A stretch of DNA of 64,000 nucleotides, from contig CM067343.1 of the NCBI GenBank assembly GCA_034190875.2, forward strand, positions 31,824,250 through 31,888,249, written 5' to 3'. Every line of letters starts with the position of its first letter. Positions within the stretch are counted from its first letter, which is position 1. The notes under the pieces were generated by a model. That model did no database searches, was not told the DNA's origin, and saw only the letters and a program-made list of their open reading frames with translations. Made by a program: the position numbers and the translations under genes. Origin of the DNA: Urechis unicinctus (lineage: Eukaryota; Annelida; Polychaeta; Xenopneusta; Urechidae). Of this stretch, positions 35,024 to 47,600 are shown piece by piece.

Positions 35024-37098
35024 ATTATAATAAAACGAATGGAAAGGATGATATGTGTCAGCGAGATTCATCCACGCGTGACAGCATCTCCTCGAGGAAA
35101 ACACCCAACTGCGTTTAGCCGAGATGACGTCACACGGTACGCCCCTAGCGACTGGACGGGGCAAAATGGCCTGGTGGATTTCAGCCGAGTTGCGACGAAT
35201 TCCGGAAAGTTCGCGGCCGATTTTCTCTTTAACTCGAATGCTCACCAATTCTGTACAAGTCGGATTTTCTTAATTGCGTTTTTTTAAAACGTTTTCGGTG
35301 GCGTTTGTTTATTTTCGCAAAACCGTTAATTTTGACCTTTAAGATCATGACTGGCTGAGTCATAATATCATGTATAATTCGTAATCGTTTTTCAGAGTTT
35401 CTGAAAGCAATTGTGTGATGGATTGGGTAATATTCACTTCAATAACTGCAGGCTGCAAAACATGTCAATTTTTTAGGCGTCTTGAAGCAAACAACTGAAT
35501 GGAATGACAAGAATCGATATTCAGTTAATATTCATAGTGGCCTCCTTCTGCGAATATACAACCTATTTGCGGCTCTGTATAGACAAATATGCAATCTTTA
35601 AAGGTTATCGTACTACAATTACACCAAAGACTCGGCACACATTGTGTGATAGCAGTTTTCTCCGATATTGATTTTATAATGTTTACAGATGATATCGTCT
35701 ACACGGGTATCAACTCTATAATATATTTAGCTTAAATAATATGGATAACCTAACTTAATATTGAATGTGGGTTTTGGCTTTCTGTAGCTTTCTGTTCGTC
35801 ATCATTTGTCACAAGCGGCAGTAATTCTAGCTCGGCAATATATACAATTAAACTTGGCAAATTTAATTGAATTCTTCTCTCTAGGATATTTAAGGTAAAT
35901 GACTGGTTTGATGTAGCAGCATATCGCCAGCATTCCTCGACCGCCTGCACACAGGGACCTTATTAACCGTACATTTCTGTGCTGAATACAAATGATGGAA
36001 GAGATTGAATGTGATGGATATCAATCTTGTTTAATTCATACACGTTTTTTCCATATTCTACTGGTAAACGCCTTTTTCATATTGATTAAAGGATTTATTT
36101 TTCTGATGCTGATGTGCTTCCGCATATTAGAGTATGATTAATTGCCATCGTGAATTGTTCTATGGCCGTTTAAAGGACTTCTTGTGACGACAGAATCCAT
36201 AGCTATCGTTATCGGTCGGTTTTTTACCCTGGTTTAAAGGTCTCGTACAAATTGGCCTTAAACTTTTTATGAATCTGGTTAAATTGTGCCTTGACAGATC
36301 GACCAATGAAGAAAGCAAGATAAAAGAACTGCAAAACAATTCAGCAGAGAAAGGGATACTAATACCTCATCGGGGCCATAAATATTTCACATTAAACTAC
36401 AATTTAAATTCAAAGTGACTTTCATCTAAAGGCAGTAAAGTACTTCAGGAATCAGAATCATTTACCAACATGTCACATGCGCTATGGCTTCTTCGATTCC
36501 TGTGATAATGTTTTACATATTGTTTCAATTTCCGAACCGCATAATTGCATAGCGCTGGTCACATTGTATCCTGACAGCCGTCAGTTTATATTCGACACAT
36601 CCTGTATTATTTCCGTAAGACTATATTGTTTGCATTTACATATGCTCAGATAAACTTAACATATATTAAGCATATGTTAGCAAATAGTTAAGCAACAGAG
36701 CCAACAAAGGCTTCTATAAATATCCGTAGCGAGCGTGTGTTTGTTTTCGAGATAATTGGCTGCTATCTAAGTTTGCTATGACATTATAGAGCCAATGCTT
36801 GGTAATTGCCTACTGATTGATAGACAGAACAGTAATGTCGCAGCTACTCCCATCAATTATTTTGTCTGAGTCACTGATGCACCAGCAGACCAGGTTATGC
36901 TACTATCTTCACTAGTACATGGTATTATGGGTATTATTGACATTAAGACGTATTCGCGAGCGTTCGCTGTGTGGTTTAATCGGACCCAACACTGACAAGC
37001 CACTAATGCCATGATAATGTGGTCAACAACCATAACAAGTATTTATTCAATCCATTTGTAATAGGCAGAACGACGGTATCAATGCACAGGGTGTCTTA

Positions 37099-37233
37099 TC
37101 GTCATCATCATCATTACCGTAATCATCGTCATCATCATCATCAACATCATCATCATCACATATCATCATAACCACTACCACCATCTACATCATAAACATG
37201 ATTATCATCATCATCATCATTGTCGTCGTCGTC
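37099..37233. repeat. (ATC)n microsatellite, imperfect, block B
   Basis: TCATCATCA tracts interrupted by ACC, TAC and GTC variants, ending GTCGTCGTC. The matching tract is at 54921-55080 in block A, so the repeat predates the duplication. Confidence 0.95.
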
Positions 37234-38824
37234 AACTGCGGCAACCACAGCGCCAATTCGCCCTATAGCATATTGATCATGTTTCAATAGTTGAACGATT
37301 ATTGACATATGTAGATAATTGATGGTGCTCGATAGTGTTTTTCAAATCCTGACCTGGACATAAACACTGTCAGTTTGTGATGTATAATTCTACCCATGAC
37401 TATGTTCATATATAAATATGTTTGGATGTGTTTCAAACGGAGACTGGAGCTCTGCATATAAAACACATGGTAGACAGTCTTTATTCGACCATTATGTGGT
37501 ACAATTCATCAATACGACTTTTAGGTCGTTAGGTTGAGAGCTAATGAATGCAAATATACCGAATGTTTATATATCTATTTAATATATGAAATGCTTAACG
37601 TACAATACCAAATCTGCATTCGCTGCTGTTCTTATTGCCTTTATGTGGTTCATCCGTCTATATATATAAGTTTCTCATCATACGTTGGTCTAGGAATGCA
37701 GTATAACCAACTGGCTTGTTTAACATTGTACGTATGAGCATTTACCAATCCTACAGAATAAACATATTTCCGCTGCATATGTCATTTGTTAAAGTCGTAA
37801 CAATGTATTCAAGTCTTAACTTCGCAGAAGCATAAATGATATATTCCGCACTTACACGGTCAAAGAAGGGCTCATCTTGCATTTCATCCCATCATGGCCA
37901 AAATGGGTTAATCTTAATTTTGGTGTCAGCGGCGACTAAATAGTAGTAGTATATGAATATGCCCACAAATTGTGATTACTCTTAACTCATTCCATGGTTT
38001 TGGGGTTTTATGTATAGCTGCAAGCTCAGCTAACCAAGACTTTCTCGTGAAAGATTCACTACCCAGTAGTTTTACAAATTGTATTACACATATTGTGTAG
38101 CGCATTACTACAACACAATATGTTTCACGACGATAATTCAATGGTATATCATTGGTAGTGTAGTAGCGTGATCTTGAGACTTTCGTAGAACCTCTTTATT
38201 ATATTTGACATGATCAGTATCGTCGGACATAATAAGAAATCGTTAACTCGCATGATGACGCGTTGGTTTGTTGAAATATTGGATAAAGCAATTGTATAAT
38301 ATCCATAAGGTTGATTTTTTGCCAATCTCTAATTAGAAAGCCAGTCATACAAATACATCGACCATTATCTTGCCAATGACTGTGGTATGCGAAAGCTGTT
38401 TTATTTTTGGACCCAGCAATCAGATTGACAGCAAAATACTCACTTGCCCACGGTTATTTCCGTTTACCTTTATAATCATCTTTTTCCTTGCAACATGTTC
38501 TGTTGTTCTGGTTCAAATGCATCGACGACAACTTTATATTTACCTCATTATACTCTATCTCTCGCGAACGCAATGCAGCTGCAGAGGAACGCAATTAATG
38601 ATGTGGTGAAATACTTCTTCGTGGTCTATACTGGCGCATTTATCCATGTGTTGCAATGATCATTAGGCAAAAGTCAAACTGATCTGAGTGCTTTGTATGA
38701 ACTGATTGCACCACAGGAGCCTCGAACCAATAATAAATGTAGATCGTGTGTGTTGCATGGTGTCGAACCAATCATAACTTCGCACAATATGCCTCGTTGA
38801 AATTGTTTATAGATAACGCAGTGG

Positions 38825-39276
38825 TATATATATATATATATAGATATATATAGATATAGAGAGATATAGAGATATATAGGATAGATATATATATATAGAG
38901 ATATATAGATAGAGATATAGATATAGAGATATATATATAGATAAGAGAGAGAGAGAGAGAGATCTCTCTCTGTCTCTCTCTCTCTCTCTATCTCCCTCTA
39001 GAGAGAGAGAGAGAGAGAGAGATCTCTCCCTGCTCTCTCTATAGAGATAGAGAGAGAGAGATCTCTAGGGATTTATCTCTCTCTCTCTATCTGTATACCC
39101 CTGGTCTCTAAATATAGATCTCTCTCTCCTCTCTCTCTATCTCTCTCTAGAGAGATCTCTCTATAAGATCTCTCTCTCTCTCTCTATCTCTCTATCTATC
39201 TCTATATCTCTCTCTATATATATATATATCTCTCTCTCTCTCTATCTCTATATATATATATATATATATTATATAT
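38825..39276. repeat. Compound TA / GATA / GA-CT microsatellite, first of a pair
   Basis: The tract runs from (TA)n through TATAGA to alternating blocks of GAGAGA and CTCTCT and back to (TA)n. Blocks meet at AGATCT or TCTAGA, so the tract is largely self-complementary over about 450 bp. Block A (near 56095) and block D (near 12010) have only a few ordinary bases here, so it arose in block B. Confidence 0.92.
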
Positions 39277-40525
39277 CAGAATTCAAGCAAGTGCATATGC
39301 ATTGGCAATGGCTAAAACATAGCTACAATAACGATCAATTCACGTTATCATAACAGCATGGGCTTATGTTCTGCGTTGGCAGCGTGTTGTGGAATTAGAC
39401 GTGATGCATTTCAAAACGTCCGACTACTGGCGGCTTAAATGTTTAATTTGTGTTCGTATTCCTAATAGCATTGCTTGCTTCTACAATTATGAGCATAAAG
39501 GGAAGCAGTACAGACGTGGCTTAGGGCAAGTTGTGATACGCGTCGCCATTTCTTTTATTCAATGAAAGTGAATACATTCAGGCCGTGATCATTGGTATTC
39601 ACTGATGCTGTCAATTCAAACCAATGACAACCTCATGTCTTGAAGTTTGGATAAGAATATTGTATAGATAATTTCCAAATTTGCGCCATAACTTCCTATG
39701 AAGACATATCATCAACATTAAACTTCTTCGCCACCACAGTGTTATTAAACCGCTAGACCAACATACTGGACCATATATATTTTCATTAATAGTAATTCGC
39801 CTTCCCTCAAAGCTGCCATTGAACTTAAACGAGTGAGACGGACAATAGTTGTGGAACACGCGTGACTGTCGGAAATAGGTCAACAGTTGGGCAATATTTA
39901 AAGCTATATAACAGTCTATATGGTTGGATGTGGTTGAGATCCTAACATTGAAAACACCCAGCACCATAGACGCTGTTTCGGGAATCAGAGATATATTTAG
40001 AAGCATATCGTGTCTGAAAAGAATCGGCAGTCATAACAGCATGGTGTTGTCCGGTGAATATCTTGTCTGGCGCTTCATACAAATGTAAGCTAACTACCTA
40101 TGTAATGAGTATCGCTCTATGTAATCCGCAACATCGTCCGATATTGGTGAAATGTTATGACTCGAATTTTCCAGGTGATGATCAGCCAATTATGCTGATT
40201 GGAGTTTGGCTGTATACAGTTGGGCTGTCTGTACGGAGCGGACTGTGAACATATGTCAAACAAAACCACTCTAATTCTTTATCAATAATTCTCCCAATGT
40301 ACCATGCATGTATTGTGCTTAGGAAGTGAAGTTCGACAAGCTGGCACGTTAATGATCTGCGATGGTTAATTATTCTCTATTTGGATAACTTCTAACTCTA
40401 CGAAGCGACTTTATCTTATTATAGTTGTACCTATAATCTCAAGCACCGCCATATTCCTTATGTATTGTCAGTTCCGCACGTTGAACTAATCCCTGCGGAG
40501 GAGAAAATATACTAGTTCGCATAAC

Positions 40526-40978
40526 CTATATATAGATATATATATAGATATATATATAGATATATATATAGATAGATAGAGAGAGATATAGATAGAGATA
40601 GATATCTAGAGAGAGAGAGAGAGATAGAGAGAGAGAGATCTATAGAGAGAGAGAGATCTCTATCTCTCTCTCTATCTCTCTCTCTCTCTAGAGAGAGAGA
40701 GAGAGAGAGATCTAGGAGAGAGAGAGAGAGAGAGAGATAGATCTCTCTCTAGAGAGAGAGATCTCTCTAGATATATCTCTCTATCTCTCTAGAGAGAGAT
40801 ATCTATCTCTCTCTATGATCTCTATCTCTCTCTCCCTCTCTCTATATCTCTATCTCTCTCTCTATATATCCCTCTCTCTCTCTATCTCTCTATATATATC
40901 TCTCTATCTCTCTCTCTATCTATATCTCTATCTATATCTCTATATCTATATATATATATATATCTATATATATATATA
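40526..40978. repeat. Compound TA / GATA / GA-CT microsatellite, second of a pair
   Basis: Same architecture and nearly the same length as 38825-39276. It lies exactly between the end of block B homology and the start of the inverted block at 40980. Confidence 0.92.
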
Positions 40979-40979
40979 C

Positions 40980-42065
40980 GTTGCATAATGCATGATGTAC
41001 ACTAATACCAACTCGCGTAATGGCAAACGTTCTTCGCAAAGCAACGGCAATAACACTCTTAATCTACTTCGATATATTCGTTACCCTCAATATTCCACGT
41101 ATTTAGATGTCCGAATACTTCACGGCGCTTGTATTTGAAAGGCATTTGTCATATATAGGTAATTGGGATATTATCACATATATTGCAGTAATAAAAAGTA
41201 CCCGTGCTCAAGCATCCATTGTAAAGCAAAATAGTATCTATTCAGTTGTTTGTGTGAGATATTGACCATTAACATTTTGCAGGTTTGCTTGTCTCCTAAA
41301 TGCTGGGTGATACATGCTTGGCTGTATACAAGTAACGAAATCATACGTTATTGATTGTAGCGTTTGTAATTAGATAGAGAAGCAACACTAAAGAGAAACC
41401 GACAAGTTAAATCAACGCTTCCTACCAATCCAGCCATGTCCATTATGGCTGACATCACCATCATCAATTTATGACTGACCTTGGCGAGTAAATGCCACCG
41501 TAGCTAGGGGCAGATTAACATTCCTGATTGCTGGTTGTGTGCTTCCCGTAGGAAATCAGCATTGACAGCTTGTGTGAAAAGAAAGAGGGGAAGTATTCCA
41601 GCTATTCAGAATAAGATCATGATTATATAATAACATGAATGTAACCGGGGCTACACTTGTTATCTAAAATACGATTTCACGTAGTTGGAACACATTTGCT
41701 GTCAATATCAACTATTTCAAAGATAATTAGCAAATCCTTATGCTCATCTTAAACGACAATCTTAACCTAGAGCTAACCATTACAGATGTAACCAATGTGA
41801 TGTTAGTGATTTCAAAGTATTCGTCAAATCAAGTCGTGACTCTCATTGACAACATCAACATCGACAATTTATGTATGTCCCTGTAGAGCAAAGTACACAT
41901 TACACAATCGATATTTCCCTTCCTGTCCATTACTTAGGTGGATCGTATGTAAATAAGAACATCCGGCTATGTGTAGGAACTTTGGATAACATAGTTTTAG
42001 CTAACCTCGAATCCATTTCGATAGCCAAAAACCATCCGTTTTTCCTCCCGCTTCATTCTTAAGAT
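40980..42065 (-). repeat. Inverted copy of block A 46440-47790
   Basis: Read as reverse complement it follows block A through CACCCAGCATTTAGGAGACA (A: near 47430), ACAACCAGCAATCAGG (A: near 47200) and GAGGTTAGCTA (A: near 46460). Its far part also resembles block C near 240-370. The same sequence is missing from its expected direct place in block B (after 25315), so this may be the displaced and inverted piece. Open frames are not conserved. Confidence 0.78.
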
Positions 42066-42129
42066 TAACCCATTAATTGAATCTCTGTATATCACAACTG
42101 GTACCAGTAGATTTACGCAATCTAGCAGG

Positions 42130-42340
42130 AATAAAGTAGCATTGTTTCAGGATCTACTGTTATCTATCTACATGATCTTTTGTTATCTACCGACGTGATA
42201 TTATTTTATCGACATGATCTTATGTCATCTATCGACATGATCTTATTTTATCCATCAACACGATCTAATATTATCTATCGCCATGATCTTATGTGATCCA
42301 TCGACATGGCATTATGTGATCTATCGGCATGATCTCATAA
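42130..42340. repeat. Degenerate ~23-bp minisatellite
   Basis: Repeated units close to TTATGTCATCTATCGACATG plus ATC, about nine copies with substitutions and small length changes. It lies between the inverted block and block A. Confidence 0.85.
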
Positions 42341-42669
42341 TCTTATGCTATATATGTATATAAACATATAATATTGGGCATCCAATGTGATACATAATCC
42401 AATTATTTCATGTTTGGATATTGTACCATGTTCAATTACAGCAATACTATTTACCGTGTCAACGAAAAGCCAATATTGAGCGTGAAGGCAAGTGTTAGGA
42501 AGTATCATTATTGGAGTAAATCTACGCCCAGCATTACAGTGATACAAATATGGAGTATCGACTTGTCGGTGTTGGTAGTTGTTAACTTGCACAAATTTTC
42601 ATATATACTATGTCATTGTGTAACTTAGCCTCTCCAGTCACCCAGTCGCGAACCAATTGTGTTATACTC
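42341..42669. other. Spacer in front of block A, nothing recognised
   Basis: AT-rich sequence with short unconserved open frames on both strands. Confidence 0.4.
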
Positions 42670-43263
42670 CTCTGTACTAGAATAATTATGAGCATACATA
42701 ATCGCTATTACCTCACGTAAAACAGTGGAAATGCAAAATTGCCGTCAGCACACATACACAGATGTGTTTGAAACATCAATCAACTGTTATTCATTTTGGT
42801 CTCTCGGCTTCACCATTTATTCGGGGCGAGACAATTGCATTTATTCCCTATCTATGAACATTTATTGGAATGTTTATGCGATAACTATTATGCACTACCG
42901 CTAGAACGACCGTCCTTTTCCAGCCCTTCAAACTACTCCCTTATCCAATGGCCCCTTATCTGAGGTTCATACTACGATAGGGTCGATTGAGGGTGGTAAA
43001 AAACATACACTCTTTGGGTTCTGAAAACCAAAGTGGACGAGAGCCATTTAAGGGTAACTTAGCTAGTTTATACCGCGTTGAATAATGCAAGCTGTCTGTT
43101 TATTTTGGCTTGCAGAAGTAGTTAACACCAGTTTGTGACTGTGGCCTGCAAATAATCGCTATTTGCATCTCAATACGGCCAGCAATGGCAGTTTAATAAT
43201 GTATCCCATGCGCAATTTGTGAAACATGCCTCACTAGACGCTAGTTTGATTTTAAATACCCAC

Positions 43264-44676
43264 CTTTTACCACATATCGAGGAGACGATCGACTGTTATT
43301 AAATGCCGTATGAGGACAATTGCATTGGTCCTTCGTGTGGTCAATACAGAAATAAAACTATAAGCTGATGTAGTTGCAATTTTCATTACAAATGCGGTAA
43401 ATTGGCCATGCCTATATACATTCAATCATTATCAGCAACACGATATAAATATCACATGACAAACCCTGGGTATTGTGTCCAATTTGCTCCCAAACAAATA
43501 CGATACTTTCAATATAGCTTTTCCATTTGAAATTGCATGTTGCTGTGGTGTGATGATTGGTGACCCTGCCATAGCACGACAAATATAGAAGCTACGCGAT
43601 ATGAACTTATCTGAAATCCAGTGTTTGATGCGTGTAGCTATTGTAACTCGTCGAAATATGTCCACCCATTTTCTTAGGCTCTTTTATTGGAATGGTGAAT
43701 TGTTATTCACGTACGTTGAACCTACCAACACATCTCTATCCTCTTGTGACAATGGCCATCAATGGTGAGTACTCATCAAATGCCCGTATTAATGCATGCA
43801 GGCGCTAGTACCCATTTTCCTCTTAAAGCAATGACATGGGTCCATGTTGGTATCAATATCTGCATGTTCTAGGTAACAGTAGACAAGCAGTTTGGAGCTA
43901 TGTTATAGGAGATATTGAACAACATAAGTATGTTTCCGCAGTATAGCAATAATTTCCTACGCGTGCTCCTCCTGGTGTGATAAATTCCATTCGATGTATC
44001 GTTTCAGTTTTTGGAGCATGTACATTTACCGATGCATGTGCTTGCTTCGGCTGGTATTTATATAGCGTAATCTCTTAGTTCCTTAATCGTTCTCAATCCC
44101 ATCATCTACCACCCACTACACATACTTGAGATTAATGTACGGTTATAGGCTTGCCTGATGCTTTTTCATTAAGTACCGACAAGCGCTGTCTTGATTACTA
44201 GGTCTTACTAATTCACCTTCAATTGTTTTTTGACGGCTATCAGCCATATATTTAACCAAATACCGTTAGTTCTTACTTCATTACAAATGGTTAATATTGT
44301 GACAATGTATTCTTTTTCATATTTTACCGTTCAAATTACTGAAAAAGTTGCCGATGCCTACGTAGTGCAACAAGATATAAATATCGATTCATGAATCGTC
44401 TATCACACGGTTTAATGGGTTCAAACAATCTAATAGTGTCTTCATTTGACAAGCGTATCGTGAATGGATCCAATACCAACCGAAACTTTCAGCTATAAAA
44501 ACGATGAAGCATTTTTCAATATACACATCTATAACATTTTACTCTCCTAAAATACCTTGTACTAGCTCGAGCTGAATTACCTGATACATATCAATCGCCT
44601 TGTTATGCAAAGCGGCAGAAGCAAAAACTATAAGAGCTTCCGCTTTAGGAACGTAACTGCCTTCTAAAAACCGTCA
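43264..44676. mobile_element. 1.41-kb segment present in block A only, flanked by CCCAC
   Basis: Block B runs directly from AACACCCA to a sequence like GAAGAAGGCGGGTCAGG, whereas block A has 1,413 bp between two copies of CCCAC (43259-43263 and 44677-44681). This fits an insertion with a 5-bp target duplication. No terminal inverted repeat, LTR signature or coding region is visible. A deletion in B is the alternative. Confidence 0.35.
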
Positions 44677-47600
44677 CCCACGAAGAAGGCGGGTCAGGCA
44701 AAATCCCATGCCGCAAACCACAGGGTCACAGCGAAATGTAATTTGGCTTCGTTCGTTTCCGTTAACTTCCACGTTCTAATTACACCAACCTACTCGCAAA
44801 TGCATTGCGCAGATTGCAACACGGACCAGCTTCGCAATTTATAGATTGTCCTCTATTAAGGAAACTGCCTAAAAACGCAATACAAGTTTGGTTCTCACTG
44901 TCCGTGTGGATCACGGTTTATCTCATCGTTAAATGACTTGACTTACCGTTTTCTTAAAACACAGAGGCACTGCTTGGAACATTGCATTGATGTACGATAT
45001 ATATGCTAGCACACAACTACTTACATCAAACGAAAACTTCACGTGACAGAAGTATATGACATCACGCAAGTTAATGTTGTTGTAAGAACGTCGGATTAAT
45101 AGAAATTCCCAGTTCTTAAACTCATCAGTCCAACTCATATATGGCATCATAATATATAGTTTTCATCGATAATCACTGATAGATATTAATCGGACCTCGC
45201 GTAAAAATGTCGTTATCAGTCACCGAAATAAAGGGAATGTGATAGTAGAGACCACGTTGTTTAAATTGAAGCCAGTGATGTTTCAGCACGCCATTTCGAT
45301 ATACCATTGAGTTCAAACAATTAGCCTACACAGATAAGCAGAATATCGCCTGTTGGCTGGTACATGTCACTGCTAATCACTGTTATTAAATAGGCTGTCA
45401 CCAAGCCAGAATCATAAATATAACCCGTTATGTCTGTGCATTGTGAAAATTCAGCTGCTCCGACAGTTTCTATTTGTATGCTCTATTTCGCTGCCGTGCG
45501 CATTGAATTATTATATTCAATGTTGGACTGCAATGAGTAACACATGTTGCATACAGGGAAGCTTCTTTCATGTGGATATGTACATCCATACGCCCTAAGA
45601 GACTTAACTTTGCTTCGAATGACACACTACGCGACTTGAGTTAATTAAACAATTATATCGCTACAATAATACAACCATTTCCGAGCGAATACAAGACCAG
45701 CTGTACTTTCATCGGGGATAAATTGCAAGCCGGCAAAGTGATAATGTCTCACGTTGTAAGATGCAGCTATATAATAAAAATTGTTTCTTCTTGACGAAGA
45801 GAAGTTGCTAAAGTTATGTGTGTGATTGCAAACACACATGGCCTTCTATATATCCCGCAATACTTTCGGCATTTTACATAAGTTCGGTAGCACTCAACAA
45901 ACCACTTTAGATTGTGATAGCAATGAGAAGGGGCCTGTAAAGTTAAGTGATGCGATCAGTAGATAGGCTTCTTCGACCACAGCTGCCACAACATTTCGGT
46001 CCGGAATAACCGCTACCAAGTGAGACTAAAGACCAATTATGCTAATAATTTAACATGGACTTTATTGAAACAACATGGACGTGACTGGTAAATGGCTAAA
46101 CACTTGACGGGCTCATATCAGATCTGATGACGTAGAATCGGACCCCGTGAACACACTGGTTATATATAAAACATCGAACGATGCATCTGATCGGAAGATG
46201 GAGCATATTTTAAAGGTCACATTGGCACATATCTACCCGTCCAGTCAACCATTGGAGCCATAATGGCTCCTTGGCTCTTTCGTGCGAAAGCAACTAAATA
46301 TGCTTTCCCAGTAACCTTTAATCCATGCTTGCATTGAGCAAACTTAATTTCTCAGTAAAATGTTTTCCTCGAGATGATCAGTGAATTAATTGCAAAAGGG
46401 GGTAAAAGATATACGTTTGCCGTTTCAGCACTCTCGTCTATGTGAGAATATGATACGAGGTTAGCTAAAAACCATGGTATCCAATGTTTCTAAACATAGC
46501 CTAATGTTGAAATTCACATGCGATCTACTCAAGTAATGGACTTAAAGGGAAATACCTACTTTGTAATGTGTACGTTGCTCTAATGATCATACATATATTG
46601 TTGATTTTGGTTTTAGCAATGGGTTTCACATCTTTATTAGACAAATACGTGCCAATAGCTAACATCACGTTTGTTACATCGGTTATGGTTAGCTCTAGGT
46701 TTAAATCGTCGCGTTAGATGTGCATAAGGACTTGTTAATTATCGTCGAAAAAACTGATTTGGACAGCAAATGTGCTCCGGCAACCTGAAGTTGTATTTTA
46801 GCTAACTAGTGTGGCCCCACTTCTGTTCAAAATTGCATTCGCATTTCTGTCACAATGTTTATTCTCATAATATATAAAAGGGATGTGTTTTCGTAAACGC
46901 TGATAGAAAATTCATAAGCAATATCATCTGATATAAAACACAAAAGTAAATTGTACAACAATAACATACTTCATAAAGGACAGATCGACAACAGAGTTTT
47001 GTCTGGTCCTGCGTACCTCTTATCTTAAGTACACGCGCAAAAATGAAATACAGCGTATAATTAAAATAAATAAACGAATAATCTATGAATATGCACCCAG
47101 ATCGTCCATTACGTAGACTGGCAAGAGATACGCTTCGTGTAATATAATCGTTCTTTTCACACAAGGTGGTAATGCTGATTTCCCACAGGAAGTACACAAC
47201 CAGCAATCAGGAAGGTTAATATGCCCCTAGTTACGGTGGTCATTTACTCGTCAAGGTTAGTCATAAATAGATAATGGTACTGTTAACCGTGATGGACATG
47301 GCTTAATTGGTAGAAAGCGTTGATTTAATTTGTCTGCTGCTCTTTTGTGTTGCTACTCCATCTAATTACAAACGTTACAATAGATAACGTATGCTTTTGT
47401 TACTTGGATACAGCCATGCAAGTATTTACCCAGCATCAAGGAGACATTCTTGTTGTGTAGCGTAACTAGGCGTTAACATGCGCAGATAGTAAGTAACAAG
47501 CAAACATGCTCAATGTCAATGGTCTATATCTCACACAAACATCTAAATACATACTATTTTGCCCTATAATAGGTGCTGGAGAACGGATATTTTTCATAGG

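Larger units (their letters stand above)
30308..35338 (+). mobile_element. Kolobok-like DNA transposon, 5,031 bp, TTAA target duplication
   Basis: Both ends carry AGGTCAAAA as a terminal inverted repeat (30308-30316 and, reversed, 35330-35338), directly flanked by TTAA (30304-30307 and 35339-35342). Block A holds the uninterrupted site: ATCTTTCTTAAGATCATGAC around 53076-53095, which matches the left flank up to TTAA and the right flank from TTAA. Inside are a plus-strand THAP/DDE transposase gene and, convergently, a minus-strand gene for a P2X7-like Cys-rich domain. TTAA duplication plus an N-terminal THAP domain is the published hallmark of the Kolobok superfamily. Both genes fall between the ends, so the P2X7-like gene is cargo or a second gene of the transposon rather than a neighbour. 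Confidence 0.9.
23400..40515 (+). repeat. Block B: direct copy of a large non-coding unit (pairs with block A)
   Basis: Colinear by eye with block A: 23640-24070 pairs with 42830-43260; 24090-24420 with 44685-45005; 25318-27190 with 48418-50275; 27455-29386 with 50290-52605; 29783-30307 with 52617-53085; 35343-38090 with 53086-55970; and 39277-40515 with 56105-57615. Similarity is high enough to align without tools, but single differences occur every few bases in places. Open frames are not shared. Gaps in the alignment coincide with a Kolobok transposon, a solo LTR and microsatellites in B, and with a 1.4-kb segment and a ~2.2-kb segment (46160-48417) in A. The copy is older than these insertions. 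Confidence 0.85.

Noticed and set aside
34604-35248. Use of the full 214-codon frame for the P2X7-like protein
   Set aside because: The part before Met at 35023 lacks domain similarity and is probably 5' untranslated; starting at 35023 gives the usual acidic start followed by the YxEP motif.
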